Translations under genes and position numbers: made by a program
DNA from: Georgenia sp. EYE_87
Lineage (GTDB): Bacteria; Actinomycetota; Actinomycetes; Actinomycetales; Actinomycetaceae
NCBI RefSeq assembly: GCF_023148685.1
Contig: NZ_JAHXNL010000001.1
Span: 558,001-622,000, forward strand
Direction: 5' to 3'
DNA length: 64,000 bases
Notes under the pieces: model-generated
What the model saw: only the letters and a program-made list of their open reading frames with translations
What the model was told of the DNA's origin: nothing
Databases searched by the model: none
Shown: positions 27,092 through 34,605 of the stretch, piece after piece
Layout: each line of letters starts with the position of its first letter
How positions within the stretch are numbered: the first letter of the stretch is position 1

Positions 27092-27795
27092 CGGGCGTCC
27101 TCCTCCGACGCGGCCGCCTGCGCCCGCACGGGGACGTGCGCCGGCTCCAGGGCCTGGCGCTCCGGCACCTGCACCCGCTCCGGCTCCTGCCCCCGCCGCA
27201 CCCAGCGGAAGGTGGTGAGCATCGCGTCGATCAGCTCGGTGACGGCGTCGGCAACCGCGGCACCTCCGTCGTCGGGGCCCTCGAGGATGCTGGCCGAGAC
27301 GACGGCGTACCGCGCCCCGGCCCCGGCCTCCGCGAGGTAGTAGGTGAGCTGCCGGCGTGCCGGGGCGCCCTCCTCGCCGACGCCGACCGCTCCGCTCCCG
27401 GCGAGGTGCTCGAGCGTCCGCACGGCGGGGGCGCCGCCGATCTCGACGACCTCCGCCCCCGGCCGGCGGGCGACCACGGCGAGGAGGACGTCGGCGGGGT
27501 CCTCCGCGGGCTCGAGGCGGGGCAGGCTCACGATGGCGGAGGCGGGCACCGTCACCCCGTGCACGCGCTCGACCGGCAGGTAGAGCTCGACGCCGCTCTG
27601 CGCGGCGGCCGCGCGGACCTGGCGGGTGATCGCCGTCTGCAGCTGCCGGCGCAGGCCCGCCACCCGGGGGTCCTCGATCCCGGCGAAGGTGCGGTCCAGC
27701 ACCGCGGTGACGGCCTGGCGGGACCCCTTCCCGACGGGGATGCGTACCCAGCCCGGCGGGACGACGATCGAGAACCCCGTGGTGTGCCCGCTCAT
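27088..27795 (-). CDS. Type VII-associated small soluble protein
   Basis: The 235-residue product opens MSGHTTGFSIVVPPGWVRIP, then has two helical stretches (SRQAVTAVLDRTFAGIEDPR, AGLRRQLQTAITRQVRAAAA), strands including VTVPASAIVSLPRL, and a C-terminal pattern LTYYLAEAGAGARYAVVSAS followed by a helix AVADAVTELIDAMLTTFRW. It looks like a PsbP/DUF1795-like fold and is the clearest member of the three-gene family in this window. The tail is rich in Gln, Glu, Arg and Pro. It is coupled to both neighbours by four-base overlaps. Function unknown. Confidence 0.6.
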   Translation of the reverse strand: MSGHTTGFSIVVPPGWVRIPVGKGSRQAVTAVLDRTFAGIEDPRVAGLRRQLQTAITRQVRAAAAQSGVELYLPVERVHGVTVPASAIVSLPRLEPAEDPADVLLAVVARRPGAEVVEIGGAPAVRTLEHLAGSGAVGVGEEGAPARRQLTYYLAEAGAGARYAVVSASILEGPDDGGAAVADAVTELIDAMLTTFRWVRRGQEPERVQVPERQALEPAHVPVRAQAAASEEDAR

Positions 27796-28376
27796 CGCGG
27801 CTCCCCCGGCGGTCGTGCCATGAGCCGGGCCGCCCGCGACTGCCCGGCTCCACTGTCCGGCGACGGGACCCCGCGGCCCGCCCGCACCGCGGCGACCAGT
27901 ACCGCGGCGAGAGCCAGCGCGAGCCAGAGCCAGAAGACGCCGAAGGAGACGCCGTAGTACTGGCTGTCCAGGAACCTGTGCGGGCCGGCCGTCCAGCCGG
28001 CGATGCCCCGGATCGTGCCCGCGATCACCAGGGACCCCCAGAAGAGCAGGTGGGTCGGGATGCGCCCGGGGTCGAACGGCGTCCGTCCGCCGGTGCGGAT
28101 CGACCCGACCGCGAGGACGACTCCCCAGGCGCCGAGCAGGTACACCACGGGCACGTGGCCCCAGGAGAGGGCCGCGGCGACGGCGGAGTAGAACCGCTCC
28201 CCGAAGGTGCCGTGGGCCGGGTCGGAGAGGGCGGCCTCGAGCCCGCCGGTGTAGTGGCGCGGCGCGTAGAGGTACAGGCCCGTCCAGGCGAACAGGGCCA
28301 GGTGGACGAGCCCCACGAGCTGGAACTGCCGCAGCGGGGTCGGGCGAGCCCGGGCGGTGACGGAGTTGCCGGTCAC
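27792..28376 (-). CDS. Four-segment membrane protein of the type VII-like locus
   Basis: The 194-residue protein has four probable membrane segments: LVGLVHLALFAWTGLYLYA, WGHVPVVYLLGAWGVVLAVG, LLFWGSLVIAGTIRGIAGWT and VFWLWLALALAAVLVAAVRA. The GTG start overlaps the previous gene's stop as GTGA. No known family is recognised; it is too small for EccD and lacks a ubiquitin-like domain. Because it follows the secretion substrate directly, it could be an immunity-like or membrane partner protein, but nothing in the sequence proves it. Confidence 0.6.
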   Translation of the reverse strand: MTGNSVTARARPTPLRQFQLVGLVHLALFAWTGLYLYAPRHYTGGLEAALSDPAHGTFGERFYSAVAAALSWGHVPVVYLLGAWGVVLAVGSIRTGGRTPFDPGRIPTHLLFWGSLVIAGTIRGIAGWTAGPHRFLDSQYYGVSFGVFWLWLALALAAVLVAAVRAGRGVPSPDSGAGQSRAARLMARPPGEPR

Positions 28377-29749
28377 TTCAGGACGCCGCCGACGTCGTGC
28401 TGCAGGCGCTGGTCCGGCAGGTACGGGTCGATGAGGTTCCCGCCCCAGGTGGCGGCGCCGTCCTTGAGGGGTGTCGCGGCGTAGAGGGCCAGCGCCCCCT
28501 CGAAGTTCCGGTAGTTCCCGGTGATCTGGTCGATGACCATGATCTCCCGGGCGGCGCGGCCGCCACCGCTCCCCTGGACGGCCATCTGCTGGTAGTAACT
28601 CATCTGGTAGGCGTCCGAGCCGCCGCCCGAGCGCAGCACGTTGCTCCACCCGTTGTCCGCCACGTTCTGCCGTGCCGAGGCGAACCACGACCCGGGCTCC
28701 CGCAGTGCGACCCGCTGGTCCGGCGTCGTCATCCGCAGGTACTCCGCCCGCTGCGCCTCGGCTCCTCGCCGGGCCCGGCGGGACCGCGCACGGTTGCCCG
28801 CGCGGCCGCCGCGCGGGACGCCGGCGGGCCGTGGCGGCGCCAGCACGTTGCCACGGTTGCGGGCGACCTGGGCGGCGCGGGCGGCCCGCGCGCCCCTGAA
28901 CGCCAGGGCACCGATCCTGCCGATCCCGAGGGTGGCGAGCCCGACGGCGTCCATGAAGAAGTCGCCCCAGTCCTTGTTCCCGTTCTCGGCCAGGGCGAAG
29001 TTGATCCCCGCCGCCCCGAGGCCGACGACGAGGCCGATGGTGAAGAGGTTGACGCCGGGGATGAAGAGGGACACCACGGCCAGGACCGCGGCGACGACGC
29101 CCAGGACCGTGCCGACCGTGTCGAGGAACTCGGCGTTCTTGTTGAGGAACTGACGCCAGCCGGGGTCGTCCAGGTCGTTGATCTTCAGAGCGTTGTCGAT
29201 CAGGCCCATCGCGGTCTCGGCCGCCCCGTCGCGGTGTCCGGTCGCCCTCGACAGCGTGGCGAAGGCGTCGTCGAGCGTCCCCTGCGCCGTCGCCTGCCGG
29301 GACCAGGCGGCCTGGAGTTCGCCGTCGACCCGGGCCTGCGCCGCCTCGTCCGGCGCGGCCTGGCGCTGGTGGAGCAGGTCGGAGACCTCGGTGTCGGCGG
29401 CGTTCAGGTCCTGCCGCGCCCGCGAGGCGGCCTCGAGCGCCTCGACCGACCACTGCTGGGCGGTCCTGAGCGGCTCGACGTACCCCGCCAGCGCCGTGGC
29501 CGTGCCGGCGTAGCGGTCCTCGGCCAGCTCGATCTCGGCGGCCACCTCGAGGGCACGCTGCCGGAACTTTTCGACGGCCTCGCTGCGCATGCCGTCGTCG
29601 GCGCCCAGGGCGCGGAGGTTCTCGGCGGCCTCCCTGATGGTGGTGGCCACCCGAGACATTGCCTCGGCCCCCGCGGACACCTCGTCCGGGTCACCCGGGA
29701 CCGGGTCCTCCCACTGCTGGAGGGGCGACCAGTCGGTGGGGCGGCTCAT
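28373..29749 (-). CDS. Probable type VII-secreted protein with T7SS-signal N-terminus
   Basis: The 458-residue protein opens MSRPTDWSPLQQWEDPVPGD and continues into a long helical region with AGAEAMSRVATTIREAAENL, the arrangement of the actinobacterial T7SS_signal/LXG-like substrates. Coiled helices run to about residue 190. A hydrophobic stretch at about 215-275 (VLGVVAAVLAVVSLFIPG, TIGLVVGLGAAGINFALAEN) follows, then an Arg-rich linker and a C-terminal region of about 150 residues (WFASARQNVADNGWSNVLRS, QMSYYQQMAVQGSGGG) with no toxin motif I recognise. ATG at 29749 overlaps the previous stop (ATGA). It is likely exported or presented by the adjacent ATPase; a C-terminal enzymatic activity cannot be excluded. 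Confidence 0.7.
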   Translation of the reverse strand: MSRPTDWSPLQQWEDPVPGDPDEVSAGAEAMSRVATTIREAAENLRALGADDGMRSEAVEKFRQRALEVAAEIELAEDRYAGTATALAGYVEPLRTAQQWSVEALEAASRARQDLNAADTEVSDLLHQRQAAPDEAAQARVDGELQAAWSRQATAQGTLDDAFATLSRATGHRDGAAETAMGLIDNALKINDLDDPGWRQFLNKNAEFLDTVGTVLGVVAAVLAVVSLFIPGVNLFTIGLVVGLGAAGINFALAENGNKDWGDFFMDAVGLATLGIGRIGALAFRGARAARAAQVARNRGNVLAPPRPAGVPRGGRAGNRARSRRARRGAEAQRAEYLRMTTPDQRVALREPGSWFASARQNVADNGWSNVLRSGGGSDAYQMSYYQQMAVQGSGGGRAAREIMVIDQITGNYRNFEGALALYAATPLKDGAATWGGNLIDPYLPDQRLQHDVGGVLK

Positions 29750-30060
29750 CGCGCTCCTCCGGCGTGCTCGGGGTCGGCGGAGACGGCCCTGGCGAGCTCG
29801 CTGTCCCACTCCTCGAAGGCGATGCCGACGTTCTCGGACACCTCACCGAGGCTGCCGATCGTCTCGAGCATCTCCTGGCGGCGGCTCTGCCAGCTGTCGG
29901 CGAAGTCGCGGACCCGGCCGGCCAGCCCGGCGTGGCCCACGTGACCTGCCAGGGAGGCGGCGTCGTCCTTGGCGCCCTGCAGCGACTCGACGACATCTCT
30001 GAGCCGGGCGCCGGCGTTCCTGAGCACCTCGGTGTCCACCTTGAAGTCGCTCTCGCCCAT
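29746..30060 (-). CDS. WXG100-like small helical protein
   Basis: The 104-residue protein (MGESDFKVDTEVLRNAGARL onward) has the length and two-helix pattern of WXG100-type proteins, with RVRDFADSWQSRRQEMLETI in the second half; no classical WxG is seen (the turn has GHAGLAG). It is directly upstream of the larger substrate and its stop overlaps that gene's start, a pairing typical of LXG-type substrates with small helper proteins. GGGGGG precedes the ATG. A CATGGGGACAACTCCCC palindrome lies 78 bp upstream. It may be the chaperone/targeting partner of the next gene. Confidence 0.7.
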   Translation of the reverse strand: MGESDFKVDTEVLRNAGARLRDVVESLQGAKDDAASLAGHVGHAGLAGRVRDFADSWQSRRQEMLETIGSLGEVSENVGIAFEEWDSELARAVSADPEHAGGAR

Positions 30061-30137
30061 CAGACCCCCCGTACGTGCGCCATGTGGTTCCTGCCTAGAT
30101 TTGTACCTCACCCGTCGGCCGCGCTGCATGCACCCGG

Positions 30138-30154
30138 CATGGGGACAACTCCCC
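30138..30154. repeat. Isolated GGGGACAACTCCCC palindrome upstream of the WXG100-like gene
   Basis: CATGGGGACAACTCCCC is identical to the sites at 25446, 26080 and 26111. It lies in the 118-bp gap between the ATPase gene and the WXG100-like gene, 78 bp before the latter's start. It links this gene to the WXG100 copies 4 kb away by a common element. Confidence 0.7.
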
Positions 30155-30178
30155 TGCCGCGCGCCCACGGCCTGTCGC

Positions 30179-33100
30179 TCACCCGAGCAGCGGCAGCTGC
30201 ACCTTCCGCACCTTGCCCTTGGCCACGTACATGCCGCGCCCGGGCGGGAACTCCTTGCGCTGCACCCGCGGGAAGGAGGTGCGGAACAGCGAGTCCCCCT
30301 CGACCGACTCCGGCTGCAGCGCGAGCCCGCGGCGGCCGTTGCGGACCTCCGCCAGCAGCGGCCAGGACGATCCCCAGGTGGACGTCTCGCCGTCCGCGAT
30401 CACCAGGTGCTCGTTGCGCTTCACGTGCTGGATGAGCTCGGTGACCGGCTTCTCCGCGGGGCTGGACAGGAAGTCCGAGAGGTTCTCGATCACGAGGACG
30501 ACGCCGGGCTGCCCGCGGTCCGGCGGCGCGGCGAGCAGCGGGAGGACCTCCTTGGCGAGGTCGGCGACGTCGGCCGCGCCGGTGGCGGTGCGCTCCCAGA
30601 GGTCCTGGCCGGCCAGGACCGAGCGCCGCGCCCCCAGGTAGACGAACCGGGTGGCCGGTTCCGCCTCGGCCAGCGCGTGGGTGAGCCAGCGCAGGGCGTT
30701 GGTCCGGCCGGACTCCGCCGGGCCCGCGAGCAGGAACGTCCCGACGGGTTCGAACCCGATCGGGGCCAGCGTGTCGTCCGCGACGCCGAGCACCGGCAGG
30801 CCGCCGACGTGGACCGGCATCTCCTCCGAGGGCACCACCTCGGGCAGGCGGCGCACGCGCGGCGCCTCCTGGGTGCCCGTCCGGCGCAGGGTGCCGGCGA
30901 GCTTCTCGATCGCCCGGACCTGCTCGGCCAGGTTCGGCGTCCCGCCGAGGACCGCGATCTGCATCTCCAGGCCGGAGGGGGTGATCGCCCGCCCGGGCGC
31001 GGACCCGGCGTCGAGGACGTCCTTGGGTGCGCCGAGCTGCTGGTAGGCGTTCTCGTCCGCCATGCGCATGATCACGCGCCGCGGCAGGGACCCGGTCACG
31101 GAGGTCGGGACGGCGCCGGGGCGGTCGGCCGTGACGGCGACGTGCACGCCCGCGGAGCGGCCGTCGACGAGCAGCTGGAGGAACAGCTGGTACCAGGGCG
31201 CCCGGCCGATCACCGTCTCCCACTCGGCGCGGAACGCGGCGTACCCGTCCACGAGCAGCAGGACCCGCGGCTCGTCGGCCAGGCCGGTGATGTCGCGGTA
31301 CTCCTCGATGCTGCCGGCGCGAGCGCCGGCGTAGCGCACGGAGCGCTCCTCGACGAGGTCGCGCATCGTGCCGAGCAGGCGCTGGACACGCTCGGCGTCG
31401 TCCCCGTCGATGATCGCGCCCACGTGCGGGAGCACCTCGAGCGGCGCGAGGCCGCCGGAGGAGAAGTCGAGCCCGTAGACGTGGACCGGTCCCCCCTTCG
31501 GGGTGATCCCGGCGCCGACGGCGAGGGTACGCAGCGCCGTCGACTTGCCGGCGCCGCCGGCGCCGTAGAAGACGATGTTGCCGTCGGTGTCGGGCCGGTA
31601 GTACGTGGTGGCCTGTCGCTGGTGCGCCGGGTCGTCGACCACGCCGAGGACGAGCGCCGAGTCGGTGCGCGGCCGCAGGGCCGAGAGGTCCTGTACCTCG
31701 GCGAGCGTGGGCAACCAGGGCTTGCGGGGCGCCGGTACCCCCGCCGCGTCGGCGGCCGCCCGCACCGAGGCGACGATGCGCGCGATGTCCGTGGGCCCCT
31801 CCTCGCGGCGGTCGGCCGCGCGCTCCTCCTCGGGCCGCTCCGGCCTCTCCCACCGGACCCCGGCGCCCATGGCGAGGGTCTCGACGTCGACCTGCGCCTT
31901 CGGTGCGGCGTCGGTGGTGCGCCCGCCGGCGTACCCGGCCTGGAACAGCGTGATCCGGCCGGGGCCGGTGCGCGCGGCGCCGCGGCCTGGGGTGCCCGGG
32001 TCGAAGTGGGCCGCCATCGGCAGGCCGAGGACGTCGGAGGAGTCGTTCTCGTCGGCCATCCGCAACGCCACGCGCAGGTTGGTGTTCGCCCGGAGGTTGT
32101 CCTTGATGACCCCGGCGGGGCGCTGCGTGGCGAGGACGAGGTGCAGACCGAGGGACCGGCCGCGCTGGGCGACGTCGACGACGCCGTCGACGAACTCCGG
32201 GACCTCGGTGGCCAGGGCCGCGAACTCGTCGACGATGATGATCAGGCTCGGCGGCGCCTCCGGGTCGCCGGTGCGCTCGAGCGTGACGAGGTCCTTCGCG
32301 CCCTTGCGGTTCAGCAGGTGCTCGCGGTGGTGCAGCTCGGCGCGCAGGGAGGTCAGCGCGCGGCGCACGAGGTGCGGCGAGAGGTCGGTGACCAGCCCCA
32401 CCGTGTGCGGGAGCTTGACGCAGTCCGCGAAGGCGGAGCCGCCCTTGTAGTCGACGAACAGGAACGTGACCCGGTCGGGGCTGTGGGCCGTGGCCATGCC
32501 GAGGACCCAGGACTGCAGGAACTCCGACTTGCCCGCGCCGGTCGTCCCCCCGACCAGGGCGTGGGGGCCCTGCGTCCGCAGGTCGAGGGTGAACGCCTCG
32601 GTGGCGCCCTGGCCGATGAGGGCGCGCAGGTTGGCGTCGTGTCGGCGCCGCTGGGGCGGGCGCCCGTCGCGCGGCGTGAGGGAGCCGTTCTCCTGCCAGC
32701 GCTCGAGGATGCCCTGCGCCCCCTGGGCCACCTCGGGGCCGACAAGCGCGAGGTAGGAGACCCGCCCGGGCAGGTCGGAGGCGTCGTCGACCGGTGCGCC
32801 GGCGTCGGTGACGGCGGCGAGGTGGGTGGCCAGGGCCGCGACGTGCGCCGAGGACAGGGTCTCGCAGGTCATGGGCGTCACCGCGGTGCCGGACCGGACG
32901 TAGCCGGCGGCGCCGGCGTCGGTGCTGGAGGTGACCGCGACGAAGGTGCGGCAGACGGCGGGCAGGCGCTCCACGGCGCCCGCGCACCAGATCACGTGCA
33001 CGCCCGCCGCGGGCCCCTCCTCGGCGAGCCGGACCAGGCGGCCGCGCTCGACGGGCGCGTCGTCCTCCACCAGCAGCACCACGACGGGCAGGTGCAGGCT

Positions 33101-34603
33101 CTCGCGGGAGCCGCGGGCGGCGAGCCGGTCGTCGACCAGCCCCTCGAGCCGGGAGACCAGCTGCAGGACGCCCGCCTGGTGCGAGCCGATGTGCGGCCCG
33201 TCGAGGGGCGAGTGGACGGAGCCGACGTGCGGCAGCCACTTCGTCCAGTCCCACCGGGCGGCGCTGGCGGCCGAGGTGGCGACGGTGAGGACCAGCTCGG
33301 CGGGCGAGTGCATCGCGACCAGCTGGCCGACGACGGCGCGGGCGACGTCGTCGAGCACCTGCCGGGGCCCGGCGAGACCGACCGCCCCGCACTCGCGCAG
33401 GTCCGCGGTGACCGGGACGCCGTCGACCATGAGCATGTCTTGCCGGAGGGCGGTGACCTGGTCCCAGAACTCGTCGAGGGTGTTGCCGCGGTTCGGGACC
33501 TTCACCTCGGTGCGTGAGGGCACGGTGCCGACACCGAGGCGGAGCGTGAGGAAGGCGTCGTGCTCCGGGCGCCGGGTCCACAGCAGCGGCTCGAGCGACA
33601 TCACGGCGCGGTGCAGCTCCCCGGCCGAGGGGTGCTCGGCCAGGCGCACCGTGCGCTCGGTGGTCCGCCGCTCCTCCAGGTCCGCACGCACCGAGGCGAC
33701 GGTCCGCTCGAACTGCTCGACCTCGGCCCGGAAGTTGCGCCGGTTGGTGATGCGCTGGTCGACGTAGGTGCCGATGACCATCAGCGGCATCATCGCCATG
33801 AAGGCCAGCATCAGGGGGTCCCGCCCCATCACCAGGAAGATCGGCACCATGACGAGCGGGACGAGCAGGATGACGATCGGGAACTTCGCGGGCTTCTCCG
33901 GGGCGGGCGGCTTCGGTGCCTCGACCTCCTCGCCGGCGAACACCGGCGCCAGGCGCGGGGACCGGTTGAACTCCACGACGGCGGCGTCGGGCCGGGCGTG
34001 CCGGGAGGCGGCGATGCGCTCGACGCGGATGGTGGTGTCGCCCAGGCTCACCGTGTCCTGCGGGAGCAGCACGGCGCGCTGCACCTGACCGTCACCCATC
34101 AGCAGGCCGTTGGCCGAGCGCAGGTCGGCGATCTCGATGACGTCCGTGACGGAGAGACGCGCGTGCTCCTTGGAGACGGTCGCGTCGGCCAGGCGCACGT
34201 CGCACCCCTTGCCCCGCCCGATGATGGTGGTGCCCTCGGGCACGTCGACCACCCGTCCGGTCTCGGGGCCCTCCACCACGGTGATGCGGGCGACCGGCGG
34301 GGCCTGGGGGTCGCGGCGTTCGAACCCCTGCGTCGCCCGGGCCAGCGACACGACCGTCCCGGGCCGGACCGCCTGGGCGGCGGGGGCGTCGGGGTCGAGC
34401 AGACGGGTGTGCTCGGGCGCGCCGTCGCGGGCGTGGCGGCGCAGGGTGAGGGTGGCGAGCTCCGGCTCGCCGAGGGACGGCGGGACCGGGTCCGTCTCGT
34501 GCAGGTTCCGGGCGACGTCGGCGACCGTGGCGGTGCCGTCCACGGTCACCGCCAGGTCGACCGGCTCGGCGCTGGTGCGCAGGAGGGTCAGCTTGATCCG
34601 CAT
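30179..34603 (-). CDS. eccC: Type VII secretion FtsK/SpoIIIE ATPase with N-terminal FHA domain (EssC/EccC-like)
   Basis: The 1474-residue motor is the hallmark of a type VII system. In order: a ubiquitin-like first 90 residues (MRIKLTLLRTSAEPVDLAVT); an FHA domain at about 110-190 (TIIGRGKGCDVRL, VSKEHARLSV, SANGLL); two membrane segments near 245-290 (FPIVILLVPLVMVPIFLVMG); then three ATPase domains. Domain 1 has Walker A GGTTGAGKSE near 690 and Walker B IIIVDEFAAL; domain 2 has GAGGAGKST near 1017 but LLLVDGYAAF without the usual Glu; domain 3 has GPAESGRTN near 1296, lacking the Walker Lys. FHA domains at this end are known in Firmicutes EssC. The ATG at 34603 is supported by GGA(C)T upstream spacing and the protein start. 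Adjacent WXG100-like genes confirm the system type. Confidence 0.92.
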   Translation of the reverse strand: MRIKLTLLRTSAEPVDLAVTVDGTATVADVARNLHETDPVPPSLGEPELATLTLRRHARDGAPEHTRLLDPDAPAAQAVRPGTVVSLARATQGFERRDPQAPPVARITVVEGPETGRVVDVPEGTTIIGRGKGCDVRLADATVSKEHARLSVTDVIEIADLRSANGLLMGDGQVQRAVLLPQDTVSLGDTTIRVERIAASRHARPDAAVVEFNRSPRLAPVFAGEEVEAPKPPAPEKPAKFPIVILLVPLVMVPIFLVMGRDPLMLAFMAMMPLMVIGTYVDQRITNRRNFRAEVEQFERTVASVRADLEERRTTERTVRLAEHPSAGELHRAVMSLEPLLWTRRPEHDAFLTLRLGVGTVPSRTEVKVPNRGNTLDEFWDQVTALRQDMLMVDGVPVTADLRECGAVGLAGPRQVLDDVARAVVGQLVAMHSPAELVLTVATSAASAARWDWTKWLPHVGSVHSPLDGPHIGSHQAGVLQLVSRLEGLVDDRLAARGSRESLHLPVVVLLVEDDAPVERGRLVRLAEEGPAAGVHVIWCAGAVERLPAVCRTFVAVTSSTDAGAAGYVRSGTAVTPMTCETLSSAHVAALATHLAAVTDAGAPVDDASDLPGRVSYLALVGPEVAQGAQGILERWQENGSLTPRDGRPPQRRRHDANLRALIGQGATEAFTLDLRTQGPHALVGGTTGAGKSEFLQSWVLGMATAHSPDRVTFLFVDYKGGSAFADCVKLPHTVGLVTDLSPHLVRRALTSLRAELHHREHLLNRKGAKDLVTLERTGDPEAPPSLIIIVDEFAALATEVPEFVDGVVDVAQRGRSLGLHLVLATQRPAGVIKDNLRANTNLRVALRMADENDSSDVLGLPMAAHFDPGTPGRGAARTGPGRITLFQAGYAGGRTTDAAPKAQVDVETLAMGAGVRWERPERPEEERAADRREEGPTDIARIVASVRAAADAAGVPAPRKPWLPTLAEVQDLSALRPRTDSALVLGVVDDPAHQRQATTYYRPDTDGNIVFYGAGGAGKSTALRTLAVGAGITPKGGPVHVYGLDFSSGGLAPLEVLPHVGAIIDGDDAERVQRLLGTMRDLVEERSVRYAGARAGSIEEYRDITGLADEPRVLLLVDGYAAFRAEWETVIGRAPWYQLFLQLLVDGRSAGVHVAVTADRPGAVPTSVTGSLPRRVIMRMADENAYQQLGAPKDVLDAGSAPGRAITPSGLEMQIAVLGGTPNLAEQVRAIEKLAGTLRRTGTQEAPRVRRLPEVVPSEEMPVHVGGLPVLGVADDTLAPIGFEPVGTFLLAGPAESGRTNALRWLTHALAEAEPATRFVYLGARRSVLAGQDLWERTATGAADVADLAKEVLPLLAAPPDRGQPGVVLVIENLSDFLSSPAEKPVTELIQHVKRNEHLVIADGETSTWGSSWPLLAEVRNGRRGLALQPESVEGDSLFRTSFPRVQRKEFPPGRGMYVAKGKVRKVQLPLLG

Positions 34604-34605
34604 GC

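Noticed and set aside
27792-28376. EccD
   Set aside because: Only four membrane segments and 194 residues, no ubiquitin-like domain; EccD has about eleven segments.
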